Origin: Umbilicaria muhlenbergii
Taxonomy: Eukaryota > Ascomycota > Lecanoromycetes > Umbilicariales > Umbilicariaceae
Direction of reading: 5' to 3'
DNA length: 64,000 nt
NCBI GenBank assembly: GCA_000611775.1
Contig: KK106985.1
Span: 2,258,758 to 2,322,757 of the forward strand
Part shown: in pieces, positions 1 through 10,918 of the stretch
Position numbering within the stretch: the stretch's first letter is position 1
How the letters are laid out: each line of letters begins with the position of its first letter
Position numbers and translations under genes: made by a program
Notes under the pieces: generated by a model
Databases searched by the model: none
The model's input: only the letters and a program-made list of their open reading frames with translations
What the model was told of the DNA's origin: nothing

Positions 1-369
1 GTACAAGTCAGATTAAACAAAAAATGCAGAAAATATGTATTAAGAATTATAACCTTGTCAGAAAATCACTGTATCAAGTAAAGAATACTCACTTTATTTT
101 CATCAGAATCACAAATAAATCAAAACATACTTATAAATGATAAATTTTTAAACTGAAATCAAAATACATCAGGGAGAAAACATCTTACACAATTAATTAA
201 AATACTAAATAATATATCTACATTAATATCATCAAGGCAGGTAGAAAAGTTTATTACAGCTTAAAATCATGACTGTAAATTAATACACAGATTGCAGATA
301 TTCAAGTTTCAACAGAAACAAAAAAAATCATAATTAAAAAACACTTTACTTAAGTAAAGCATTTAATTA

Positions 370-1322
370 CCTGCAACACATCAGTCTTTTACACTGATAA
401 GTCAAAAATCAGTGTAAATACAACACAAAGCACCAAAAATCACATAAAAGCTAAAGTATACTGCATAAAAGACAATTACATAAATACAAAAAGTTACATT
501 CTAGGCTGTTACACTGAAGTAATAAATGCAGAGCTTTATACTATAATGCAGACTACAAAATAAGCAATTCAAAGACAGTTTTTAAGAAAAAACATCTGAA
601 TATTTACAGATAATCAAACTGTAATATAAAAATTACAAAAGCCTGCAAATACTGAAGTGCTACAACAAATTCAGTTAAATCTACAGAAATTACAGCAAAG
701 TTAAAAGCTAATTCATATACACTGAATTCTCAGTCATAGTCAAATACCAGGAAATAAATTAACAGATAAAGCAGTCAAACAAGAAGCTTTAAACTCAGAA
801 AATGCAATTATTAATGCAGACTCAAGGCATATTTCTTTATCTTATATCAAAAAAGATATTGAGGAAATTGCTAAAGAGGAATGATTAATAAAATAATAAA
901 ATGCAAATCAAGGACAGCAATACAAGACATATGTTATAAAACTTAATTTAATTATAAAGTCAAAAGAATTATACAAATATGAAAGATTAACCTTTACAAC
1001 ATTTACACAATTAAAATTAAAACATAACTATTTTAAATCATATCTTTGCAGATTACCTACATATGAAAACAATCAATGTTTTCAGTGTAAGGTAAAACAG
1101 TCATCAGAGCATTTACTGTTAAATTGCAGACAGTATAAACAAGAGCAGCAGGAGCTGAAACAGGAAATGCAAAAAGTAGAATTTACACATTTAACATTAC
1201 AGTCACTACTTTGTACAAAGGAAGGGATTAAAAATACTTTAGTATTTTTAAAACACACAAAAATAGCTACACGGAAGTGGCTTTTAGGGGGGGTTGAGGA
1301 TGGAAATCAGGATGTAGGGTGA
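370..1322 (+). pseudogene. LINE ORF2 relic: RNase H and C-terminal Cys domain
   Basis: RNase H degrades the RNA strand of the RNA:DNA hybrid during target-primed reverse transcription. The Asp/Glu/Asp blocks are present (FYTDKSK, NAELYTIM, IFTDNQ, and PGNKLTDKAVK near 745-780). Downstream, FQCK, then HLLLNC, form the CCHC-type motif usual at the end of Tad-like ORF2. The reading ends with a TGA at 1320-1322. Stops such as the TAA in TTK*AIQ, a position that is Gln in the copy at 63777-63986, show inactivation by C-to-T change. Frame continuity between the two domains was not proven, so the span is approximate. Confidence 0.75.
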
Positions 1323-1405
1323 GGAGATATTGAAAGAAATATCTAAAAATGTGCAATTCTGGCACCAATAACAGCCGCAAAAGAAATTGACAAAACAAGC
1401 TGACT

Positions 1406-1424
1406 TGAGGTAATAAATACCTCA
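1406..1424 (+). other. Conserved hairpin in LINE 3' UTR
   Basis: TGAGGTA, loop ATAAA, TACCTCA: a perfect 7-bp stem with a 5-nt loop, about 50 bases before the A-rich tail. The identical hairpin occurs in the other LINE copy at 62953-62971. In known LINEs a 3' UTR stem-loop can be the reverse-transcriptase recognition site. That role is inferred here. Confidence 0.6.
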
Positions 1425-1495
1425 CATATGTAGACTACACAGTGTCATAGTCTTAGACTGCATACACTTAATGAAGAAATAAAAAATAAAAAAAA

Positions 1496-1662
1496 GTTGA
1501 CACAGTTGAGTTTTTTGACGGTAACATTACGAGGATTTTACAGTAATCTCGGCTCATATAAACTCGGTAAGGTAGTCTATCCGGAAGTCATGTATCTGCA
1601 AATGACAGGCACTTGCCCCGTGAAGTAGTTGCCTCGCACGACTACTATTTATGATTCAACCC
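1496..1662. other. Spacer between LINE tail and NLR stop
   Basis: Normal-composition DNA begins right after the LINE tail. This should hold the 3' UTR and polyadenylation region of the NLR gene, which ends at 1663 on the minus strand. No clear signal was identified. Confidence 0.5.
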
Positions 1663-4600
1663 TCACGTGGCTGGAGACGTGGTGCTAGATGAATCAACGC
1701 TCCGCCCCTCTGACTCTCCCTGAGCGATTGGCTTGGTCTTCGCACCCTCCGGCTCTCTTCGAACAGGGATATAATCAAAATGTGGTGACTGGTCGACGTT
1801 CTCGTTCATAGCAGGCACTCGCTTTTTGAGCGCTGGTATCTCCTTATACCGTTCTTGAGCACAATAGATCTTCAGAAGCTGCTCTGCAATAACCACAGTA
1901 CGTGGGTTATCTAGTGTGAGGGCCTTCTGGACTGTAATGCGGTCAAGCATGGCACTGCAATCCTTTTCCGCCTCTGCAAGCTCGCCCAAGTGGATCCTGA
2001 CCTCGACATAGCCGGACATTGCGACAAACCAATCAGGATGACTGGAAGGGATGGCAGGTATGAGTACCTTGAGGAGCTCCGCAGCGTCCTTCCATCGCTT
2101 CAACCTGACATATGCTCTTGCAAGATTGGACTTGGTCATGGACATGCCAACGTGACTTTCGCCTAAGGTTCGTGAAACCACCGGAATGATTTCTTCCAGC
2201 ATTTTGGCGGCTTCCGCTGGTTGTCCACGATCGCAAATGACCTTTGACATATCATTGATTGACCACAAAGTGTAGGAATGTTCTTCTCCAAGAATTCTTT
2301 TGCGGGTCACAAAAACGTTCCTAACCAGGATTTCAGCGACCGCGAACCGTTTTTGCGCGCAGTAACTCATTCCAAGTTCATTCCTTGCCATCAGTGTATC
2401 AGGATGATTCGGTCCGAAGAATCGCCTTCGTTTATTAACAACTGTGCGGAGGAGCTCTTGACATTTCTCAAACTGCCCAAGATGCAGGTAAGTTCGACCG
2501 AGATTGAACATTGCGGAAAGCGTCATGGGATCCTCTGGTCCGAGACACTTCATGAGACCCTTGAGCGCACGCTCTCCTGTATATCTGGACCATTCTCTTT
2601 CGCCGGCGAGCCATAGGGTAAGCGTAAGCTCGTCCAGAGCAACGCAATAAGAGACGTAGTTCGGCCTCCATGGTGGCCAGGTTATGTAATGTGCTATTGA
2701 CGGTCTCCACAGCCATCTAGAGAAAAGGACTTCCCTTTGAACATCGACTGCCGATTTTATATCGAACAAATTCCAGTACGTATACGCAAGGCTCCTTTTA
2801 GCCTGAATAGTGTCCTCGTGCCATTTACCAAGCTTCTTGGTCCTGAATTTCAAGACTTTGCTCTGTAGGCTGCATGCACGTTTCCAAAGGCCGTTCTCTG
2901 CATAGACAGAAGCAAATTTGTAGAGCTGCGCAGCTTGCTCTGTGGTACCTGGAAACGACGGCATTTGAGAGTCCAGAGCACGTTGACAAAAGTTAACGTG
3001 AGGCAACAGACGCCTTCGGAATTCTTGTCCAGAGGCCTCCAGATTCAGGGAAATGCAATTTGCAAGGATCGCTGCAGTGCAGCTCAGCCAACGTGTCTGC
3101 TCAGCTTCAGTAAGCCGTTCTCTGGCCCATGCATGGACAACCGGATGCAACGAACATATCCCATACGCAGAGTCGTGGTCAACTATAGAGTACTCGTATA
3201 GCACACGGATAGCCGTCCGAAGTCGCGCTTGGGCATCTTCACCCCATACCGTCTGGTTCTGTAGGATGTCCGGGTACTTGACAGACCTGTACTTCATGGA
3301 CGTTACATCATTCCACGACCTCTGGAAGATACTCTCCGGGATAGATTCAAAGTGCATAAATGCAAAGACGTGCATCAGCTCTACAGCGTCCTTGCATTTA
3401 ACGGATTGGCTATTCGCTATCCTTCGAAAAGGTATCTCCCAGGTAGCAATTATGTTGGCGTCATCTGCACATTTGACATATGGGAGGGGCATCATTTTCT
3501 TACGACGGCCGAGATAGTAATGCAGGTATTTCTCCATCGTGTATATATTTCGACGAATGGTAGCGCCAGCATGGGCAAGCGCAAGATAGCCAAGCTCGGA
3601 CGCAATCCCCTGCGCCAGCTTCCTGTTCTGGGAATTGGGCGGATCGGATACGTTTGGCGAATGAGTAGACTTAAGCAGAAGTGCAATAGCCTCTTCAGGA
3701 TCCATACCACAGAAACGAAATTCACCAGCAGTGGCATAGTCAGTAGCACTGGGGTTTCGCGTGGTAACTAGGATATGGCCTTTCCCTCCGGGTGGGAAGT
3801 ACTGTGATATGTCCATATCCGGGTCATCCAATACCAGAAGCCAAGGTTTCAAGCAGTTGGATAGCCAGTATATACCAGCTGTAAACGATGATCCCTTGCC
3901 CGCTTGTTCTCCTAGAAAGGAGAAACCACGTTCAGCATTCTCTTGGTTGCTGGCATCGATCCAGAATACGCCCCAGTAGCTGGTCACATAATGTCAGCAT
4001 GATTGCATATGTGCACTACATGACACCACGGCCATACCTTGATCTGTTGTCCTCTACATATTTCAAGCAAAACTGCGTCTTGCCGGAGCCACCTAAGCCG
4101 TAAATGACAAAAATTTTGTGATGTTTGTCCATTTGTTGCCTATGTACTGGGCCGAGACTGTTCCTTAGGACCTTTGCGTGCGTTGTTCTTCCCGTAAAAT
4201 AGTTACTAGAGCAGCGTGGAACGTAGTATAACGCGTTGATCGCTGTTGATACACCATCCTCAGAAAGGAGATGTGGAAGCTGAGGTTGGAGTAGAGCCTC
4301 CACTTCTCTTTGGCGTTCCTCCGCTAGCTGCTTCACTTCATTTGCCCACCTGGACCCAATGAGCCCAGGAGCCGCTCTGATGTACCGGAGGAGAGCATCA
4401 AGCACAACTCGGTAACCACGGTCTAGAGGGTTCTTGAACTTGACCATCCTGGAATGAGTTGCCATGATTCCGCACCGATCAACATTATCCCAGCCTGGCG
4501 CAGCGGAATCTTCATCAACGACGTACGTCTTGACTGTTCCGGCCTGGGTTTTCATCTGCTCCCAGAAGTAGTACACGCAGAATTGCTTCAGAAGCGGGGC

Positions 4601-5140
4601 AAATTGATCTGTGATCTCTTGCAACATTTCTGAGCCTTTGAGGAGGCTGATCATAAACTGACTGGGCCCTGCACCCTCGCCTTTGCTTGGAAATAGCAAA
4701 GCATCTTTGCTAATACCAGTGTGCGGTGTCCCCATGAACAAGATTGCATAGGTTGAGACGTAGATCGATCGCCGATGCTCGACATTCCTGGATCTGCTAG
4801 TACTAGAGAAAGCCAGAGCTCGTTTAACCAGAAGACCTCCGAGCTCATGGCAGATAAAGATAATGGGACGTTCAAAGGCATTCGCTAACTGGCGGTCCGC
4901 ACAAAGCTCCGCTATAAGACTGGTGGCATGGGGTAATATGCGGTCGGCGGTCCCTTCTCCAGGTGATGCTAAGATCTCTGCCTTGTAGCCGTATACCAGA
5001 ATCCGAGTCCTACATCGCCGGTGAGGGAACAAATCGCGTAGCCATAGTAGACCCGTTTCCGAGTCTGTCCATGTCTCCAGGGCTCGCTCATAAAGACCGT
5101 GGATAGCGACTATACTGCTCAAATCAGCTCCGGAGCCCAT
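1663..5140 (-). CDS. NLR-type protein: SesB-like alpha/beta hydrolase + NB-ARC + TPR
   Basis: Fungal NLRs are signal-transducing ATPases linked to heterokaryon incompatibility and non-self recognition. Two exons join at a 58-bp intron (3980-4037: donor GTATGG, branch GCTGAC, acceptor CCAG). Spliced length is 3420 nt, 1139 aa. Residues 1-260 are an alpha/beta-hydrolase fold (VAIHGL, MGTPHTG, ATHSRM). At the nucleophile elbow the sequence is CHELGG with Glu99 where Ser is usual, so it may be catalytically dead. The P-loop GLGGSGKT (about 348-355) sits just before the intron. Exon 2 opens with SYWGVFWIDAS, then Walker B WLLVLDDPD, ILVTTRNP and a winged-helix-like region. Its last half is a row of about 42-residue TPRs with the G-x-x-H-P/S-x-T signature. 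The ATG at 5140 gives the usual family N-terminus. The frame is intact and does not look mutated. Confidence 0.9.
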
Positions 5141-5156
5141 CGCGAGACATCATCAT
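5124..5156 (-). promoter_or_regulatory. Upstream ORF overlapping the NLR start codon
   Basis: Three consecutive ATGs (first at 5156-5154) open a 10-codon frame, MMMSRDGLRS, that ends in TGA at 5126-5124. It overlaps the predicted NLR ATG at 5140-5138 in another frame. If the mRNA starts upstream, this would lower NLR translation. The transcription start is unknown. Confidence 0.4.
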
Positions 5157-6048
5157 GGAAGACACATGCACATACTCAACTATAGGCGCATTCTGGGAGA
5201 GCTCTTCCGGTGTTTCCTGCTCAGTGAGCTGCGTGATGCTCATAGTAAACACATGGTATATGAGGGATATGGGAGGGAGCTAGCGGTAGCTAGTTACAAA
5301 TATTGGTACCAGATACAAAGTACCTCCGTACAGCATAGTAGAGAAGCAGAAAAGCAGTAAGGCAAGTAAGAGGCTCTGAGGATGGAGAGAGAAAGAGGCT
5401 GTTGAGGCTCGGGGCTCAAGGCATGAGGGAGGGAGTCTGAGCTTGGCAGCCTGGTCTGACATCCCACCTTGATTACTAGACTCGAAACTCTGCAAGGGGT
5501 AATAACTGTGCCTCCAACAGTATTAATTTACTCCGGAGTAGTTGGCAGCTGTGAGTGGGAGATTTGCCGGGATGTTACACCCACGGGAGAACCTGCAGCT
5601 GTGGCCCGATTAGGTAGGTTAATTTGGCCCGCTCCCTTGCAATCCCCGGCTTTGAAACTGCAAAGCGCCAGCGCTAAAGACGATAAAAACCTATCAATAC
5701 CCAAGCATTGTCCCTCCATGAAAACGGCCTTTAAAAATATATTAAAATAGCCCATATGTAGCCACATGGGATGATAGGAGGGAGGGTGCGGAGTGAACAT
5801 TGCCAAGAAGCGCCCCCAAGCCCCCCTTGAAATAGTTATTTCTGACTCCCGACTCCCATATTAATATGATATATAACGATGATATAAGGGTTGGTTTTAG
5901 TCTAAGCTCGCGTTGCCGCTCATGATACTGAATTCAGCGTAGTGTATTGGCATTCTGCGAAACTTCTATTCTTGTTGGCATTTGATAGTCCTTTTCTTGC
6001 CTTTGCTGTTAACGGTTTCTAAGACTGTAGACGGCATTCAATACTGAC
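5157..6048. promoter_or_regulatory. Divergent intergenic region, NLR and P450
   Basis: About 890 bp between the two divergent starts, with no convincing gene. It should hold both promoters. An AT-rich stretch at 5862-5886 (ATATGATATATAA) could serve as the P450 TATA region. That is a guess from composition and position. Confidence 0.4.
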
Positions 6049-7869
6049 ATGAGGGAAATCTACCTCATACTTGTCGCATTGACCTGCGTAATTGCATTGT
6101 ATATATACAATGCCATTAAGAAAGATGAGTGGGCGCCGGGTATAAACCAGCCAATTCTTCTTCTGTTACAGAGCCACTATGCTAACATACTATACAGGCC
6201 GACAAGGCCATTGGGGAGCAATATGGGTGTCTGCCACCCCCGCGACTACAAAACCAACGGCCTTTGGGCGTGGATCGTTTAGAGCAGATCTTCCGCGCAG
6301 ATACAGAATCCAGTTTGATAGAACTCTTCTTGTTCCATTTCCGGCAGACAGGATACACTCTGAAGCAGGTCTTCCTTGGTACACCGGCGTTTGGCACTGT
6401 GGAGCCTGCCAACCTTGAGGCTAATCTCTCTACCAATTTCAAAGGTCCGTGCTGTGCCGATCTTCAGGGAAGCAAATGCTGACGACCACCCTCAATGTAG
6501 ATTGGAGTATGGGACTACGTCGAGCCATCACATACCCTATGTTCGGCGATGGCATCTTCACTCAGGAAGGGGGGCCCTGGAAACACTCCGGGGAAACGCT
6601 GAGACCCCATTTCCACCATAGATAATATGATGACCTAGAGGTCTTCCGGGAATCCGTTGACAACTTGATTGACAACATCAAGGGGGGCGGCGTTGTTGAC
6701 TTGCAGCCTCTTTTTTTCCGTCTCACGCTTGATACAACCACAGCATTCCTTTTTGAAGAGTCAGTGAATAGTCTGAAGGCACCCAAGACAATTGGTGAAC
6801 AGACTTTTGCCAGTGCTTTCAACACCGCACAGGAATATGTCGTCAAGAGGTTTCGACTACTGGATCTGTACTGGCTCATCGGCGGAAAGAAGTTCCAAGA
6901 GGCGTGTGATGACGCACACCGTTTTGCGGACTAGATCATAGAGCACAATCTCAGGCGGGGGTCAAAGGGTGAGGAGAGCTTTCTAGACAGTGTTGCTAAA
7001 GACACCCCTAATGGGGATGCGCTAAGAGGCCAGATCATCAATATCTTGACTGCAGGAAGAGACACCACGGCGTGTCTCCTTTCATGGACATTGTGAGTTT
7101 GCCTCAGCCTTGAATTTCTGGAGGCGCCATGAATATTATTAACCTTCGTTTGATTGATCAGTTTCATACTAATTCGCCATCCAAACGTCCTGAGCAAGCT
7201 TAGGACTAAAATATCTTCTGTGTCTCAAGGCCGCGGATCGGAGCTGAACCGGACGGATCTACGCAATATGAAATGCCTTCAGAACGTCTTGAAAGAGAGT
7301 GAGTGCTGCCGCGAGCCCTCAAGTATCATATCTATTCACATTCGTCATCTAGTTCTGCGATTATATCCCTCAGTACCTGTCAATACCCGTACTGCCCTCA
7401 AAATCACAATATTGCCTACTGGTGGAGGTCCTGACAGGCGATCCCCTGTTCTTATCCCAAAGGGGTCTGCGGTGGCGTACAGTGTTTACACCATGCACAG
7501 GCGGCCTGACCTTTATGGTATGGATGCAGAGCTGTTCCGCCCTGAAAGATGGGGGGAAGACATGCCGTTAACCCGGAATGAGAATAACGCAAAATGGGGT
7601 TATCTCCCGTTCAATGGTGGACCGAGAATCTGTCTTGGAAGTAAGTGGTGCTAAGATCCGGGGACTGCTTCGATTAGGGTACGGTATACTGATTCGCCAT
7701 AGTGGATTTTGCACTCACTGAGGCCGCATACACTGTTGTACGCCTTATTCAGAGATATCCAACCATCAAATTACCGGAGGGCATGGTCCCAGAGTTGGTA
7801 GGGGTAGAAAAGTAAACGATGACTTTGGTGGTTTCAGTCACAGAAGGGTGTAAAATTGAGCTGGGGTAA
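6049..7869 (+). pseudogene. Cytochrome P450 (CYP52-like) pseudogene, three nonsense mutations
   Basis: Family members are ER-bound haem monooxygenases, often hydroxylating alkanes or fatty acids. The substrate here is unknown. Exons: 6049-6139, 6198-6444, 6501-7092, 7162-7298, 7353-7640, 7703-7869 (introns 54-69 bp). Exon 1 encodes a membrane anchor (YLILVALTCVIALYIY). Visible landmarks are GTPAFGTVEP, the I-helix AGRDTTACLLSW, a K-helix E-x-x-R split by an intron, FRPERW, and the haem loop FNGGPRICLG. Premature stops lie at 6623-6625 (TAA), 6932-6934 (TAG) and 7813-7815 (TAA). Each fits CAA or CAG with C changed to T. The open frame then resumes to TAA at 7867-7869. Exon 1 joins exon 2 one base out of phase under the best splice (donor 6140, branch GCTAAC, acceptor 6197), so an indel or an unusual first intron is likely. 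The full product would have been about 505 aa, normal for the family. Confidence 0.88.
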
Positions 7870-8360
7870 TAACAGATGGAGGAGACAATCAGAACCCTAT
7901 AGAATTCTCACCAACTACCTTTATGAGTGTCAGTCTGGTCAATTGCGCATTGGAAACAGCACTCGCTACCCCTTGACAGAATGCAGCATGCACGCCGCGT
8001 AGAAACACTCATACTCGAGTCCAAGATACCTCTTTGCAGAGGAGGCTCTTGGACCCCGAACCCGCGTCTGTTGCTTGGTTCACCCAGTGGCCAAAAGACT
8101 AGGTGGCTGCTGCAGGAGGTTAAAGCGGCGTGCCGTCCATGAGAAGACTTCTGGGAGATAGTCGCGAAAGAAAAGATGCAATGGAAGAGGCTGGATCACA
8201 ATCAGATTACTCAACGTAAATATCATTACGAAAACACGAATGAAGCTTCAAAGCAAGAATCTTCCCCTTGTCTGTGAGTGACGACGGGAATATAAAAGTT
8301 CTAAGGCATTTCGGAGAGCTCCTGCTCCCTATATGGTCTGCAATGGGTATCAGCACATGT
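7870..8360. other. No gene seen
   Basis: Normal-composition DNA after the P450 relic. Short open frames here (for example 7927-8142) have no recognisable domain and no partner exons. Confidence 0.5.
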
Positions 8361-8369
8361 AATTTCAAA

Positions 8370-8936
8370 CGGTAAATGCCTAAAATGAACCCCCCCTCCC
8401 CAACTTGTAAATTCCCGGAATAACCCCTAAAACTTCATAATTCCTCGTTTGACCCTCAGCCTTCTATAGAGGTGCTTTCAGGCTGACTTTCATGCATTTA
8501 TTTGTATGACTCATGTTATTTAGAACGGGTCTGAACTCACTCTGATCTACAGTCTACTCATCATTAACTCACCTGCTTCTTTTCTTTGTGAACCTCTTGA
8601 TAGGTTCATGTAATCATGCCTCATCAACTAGAATTCAGCACTCTCGGTTGAGTTTTTAACTATAATCTTAACTAAACCTTCAATCGTGCCCCGCCTACTA
8701 ATAATCGTTCACATGATTACTTAACAATGAACATCATAAGTATGTGACAACAAAAATGTTTTCTACACTCACCTTTGAATCAATTTATCCCCTAATATTA
8801 ATTTGATTGAGGAAAGAACAGTGCAGACATCTTTATACTTCAATATTTTTAGGGGATCAAACGAGGAATTATGAAGTTTTGGGGGTTACTCCGGGAGTTT
8901 ACAAGCTTGGGGGGGGGTCATTTTAGGCATTTACCG
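8370..8936. mobile_element. Mutator-like foldback element (non-autonomous), intact ends
   Basis: Long terminal inverted repeats of about 85 bp: 8370-8455 is the reverse complement of 8851-8936, with few mismatches. Both ends read CGGTAAATGCC inward. The 9-bp sequence AATTTCAAA flanks both sides (8361-8369 and 8937-8945) as a target-site duplication. Long TIRs with 9-bp duplications are the mark of Mutator-like elements. There is no transposase frame, so it is non-autonomous. It sits in normal-composition DNA and is not visibly decayed. A decayed relative lies at 12049. Confidence 0.82.
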
Positions 8937-8945
8937 AATTTCAAA

Positions 8946-9832
8946 CCTTACACATTCACTTGGTCCCATCAGGCAGATCCGCAATCTCTGTCTCCCGCTC
9001 CTTGCCGCCCGTCTCCGCCCTCCCCTCCCTACCCCTCCCCACCCCTATCTCCCACAGCCGCATGAATGTGAGGTTCATGACAAGATACTCCCCATTCTCA
9101 CATCTCTCCCGGCGGCCATTATGGTGGTAGGGGAAGGCCGGAAGTTTTCGAAGGAGATGGTGAAAACGGAGAGACAAGTGGGGGCAAGTTTGGCTAATGC
9201 ATTGGTCAATTGGCTTTTCAATGCCAAACTCAAAACTCTTTGCCAAAAATGATTTCGCTGCATACTGTGTCGTCCAAATTCGCCGGTGACTATGGAGCAG
9301 TGCGCTCCCCGCAATTTCTGGGTTTCGCTGCCACATGGCACTGTTGAATATGCACGCTGTCGGCCTCAGCTGTTGCATTTCGGGGTGATTTCGGGGTGGA
9401 TTTCGGGGTTCAGGCTCCTCAGCCATGGCCTTATAATTAGGCGAATTCTCCTTTGTTTTAGCAATAAGTCTGTCTCTACCGAAATAATTTCAACAGGAAC
9501 TACCATATTAGAAGTGCTGAGGCGATCCCTCATGGGTTCGCTGGACCTGGTTTGCCAGTTGGATAAACCCAATCACCTGCACGCACCTAGCGCTATGCAT
9601 TGATACATGTATGTACTGTAGGTAGCTTCCAGGCGTTTCGCCTGCACTTTGCCGCCGTTGCCAAACCTCGCTCGGCAGGGTTCAGAAGCGGGCTGGATTG
9701 AGCCTCAGACCTTAGAAATAAGGCCGGTTACATGTGTTTAGCAGTTTGAACAAATTGTACACTAATCATCTCGTTACGAACTTCTTGCTGTCTAGTTTTC
9801 ATAGTCGTGCGGTTCTGCTGGACAAATTGACC
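8946..9832. other. No gene seen
   Basis: About 890 bp of ordinary composition with a CCCT-rich stretch near 8996-9056. Open frames on both strands look like chance. The promoter of the hydrolase gene at 9833 should lie in its right part. Confidence 0.5.
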
Positions 9833-10918
9833 ATGGCAGAGTGTGCAGCACTCACTGAATTGTACAGAGGAGAAGATCCGATAGTCGAGTAGGGGCTTCT
9901 ACAAGTGTCTGGGCAGTCTTCGAACCTACGTTGACTTTTTACAAGCGTCGTCGCAGTCCACGGCCTCAATGGTGACGCGTTCAAGACATGGACGACAGAC
10001 AAAACGAAGAAGTTCTGGCTGGGCGATTCTGACATGCTTCCCGGCCACATGAAGCGTTCTCGAATCCTGACGTTTAGCTACAACGCGGCTGTAACAGCGC
10101 TATTTGGGAAAACTTCTTCAGACCGGGTTATGCAGCATGCACATACATTGGTTGCGGAGCTTGTTGCTGATCGAGAGCTGGAAGATGCGGCAGAACGGCC
10201 GATCATCTTCATATGCCACTCCTTGGGCGGCATAATCGTCAAGCGGGTAAGCCCTCCAAGAATTATCCAGGGCTTCTTCCCCACCATACTCACCACCCCC
10301 CAGGCGCTGGCCTACTCCGCCAGTCGTACCAGCAAACTAGTTCAACATCTCCATTCAGTCTTTGTCTCCACCTATGCCGTTCTGTTCCTCGGCACCCCAC
10401 ACGCCGGCAGCAGCAAAGCGTCCCTGGCGTCCACTGGCCGTAAAATGATCGATGCACTTGTACCTTCGAAGATCTGGGACACAGAGGGGCAGTTGCTTGA
10501 TGCGCTGCAGGATGGCTCAGAGACACTACAGAACATCACAGATATGTTTGCGCCGCTGATGAGGAATTTCAGGATTTACTTTTTGCGGGAACAGGAGAAG
10601 ACGGATTTGGGAACCAGCAAGGACTATGTAAGGGTTAATCAACTGAGTTAGGCTTGTGACAGGTGCTGACAGTGGCAGGTGGTGGAGGAGAGTTCTGCGG
10701 CACCGATCCTGGATGATACGGAGCGCGCGGGTCTGCCATATGATCATCGTACCATGAGCAAGTTTGAGAGCAAAACATCCCCTGGCTACAGAGTCATTGT
10801 TGCAGCAATGATCCGGTACTCAAAGGGCGCTCCAGATGTCATTGTGCCACGGTGGGTAGCAGTGAAGGAAATGCTCAAGGCAAAGCGTATGAATGAAGCG
10901 GCAGAGCTAATGCAGTAA
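9833..10918 (+). CDS. Stand-alone SesB-like alpha/beta hydrolase, four exons
   Basis: A predicted serine hydrolase of unknown substrate, homologous to the first 270 residues of the NLR at 1663-5140. Exons: 9833-9888, 9946-10246, 10304-10627, 10679-10918 (introns 57, 57 and 51 bp). The sum is 921 nt, 306 aa. The first splice makes the family start VDVVAVHGLNGDAFKTW. The nucleophile elbow ICHSLGG (Ser kept) sits just before intron 2, LGTPHAGS follows, and EESSAAPI and DHRTMSKF match the later conserved blocks, with the likely catalytic His in DHRTM. Where the NLR continues into NB-ARC, this frame stops (ELMQ, TAA at 10916-10918). It is either a free hydrolase or an NLR that lost its C-terminal part. 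Branch GCTGAC is clear in intron 3. Confidence 0.82.

Larger units (their letters stand above)
1..1495 (+). mobile_element. LINE (non-LTR retrotransposon), 3' part, decayed
   Basis: This is the 3' end of a Tad-like fungal LINE that enters from outside the window. Readable pieces on the plus strand are an RNase H domain (about 380-840, with the FYTD, NAELYT and IFTDN blocks) and a C-terminal cysteine/histidine region (about 1075-1290). A 3' UTR follows, then an A-rich tail at 1475-1495. The same 3' end, including UTR, tail and hairpin, returns in reverse orientation at 62881-64000, so this is a repeat family. Many G-to-A changes and several stops show it is dead. Its 5' boundary and target duplication cannot be seen. 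Confidence 0.85.

Noticed and set aside
2278-3771. Several plus-strand open frames opposite the NLR.
   Set aside because: They lie within exon 2 of a well-supported protein and show no domain; they are mirror frames.
6179-6879. Open frames on both strands within the P450 region.
   Set aside because: They are shadows or intron read-through of the P450 exons. Only the pieces that match P450 motifs were kept.
8956-9603. Open frames of 68-156 codons on both strands.
   Set aside because: Low-complexity Pro/Glu/Arg text around a CCCT-rich stretch, no domain, no splice logic.
9600-9790. Possible tRNA or small RNA gene in a GC-rich stretch.
   Set aside because: No cloverleaf or A/B box arrangement could be drawn.
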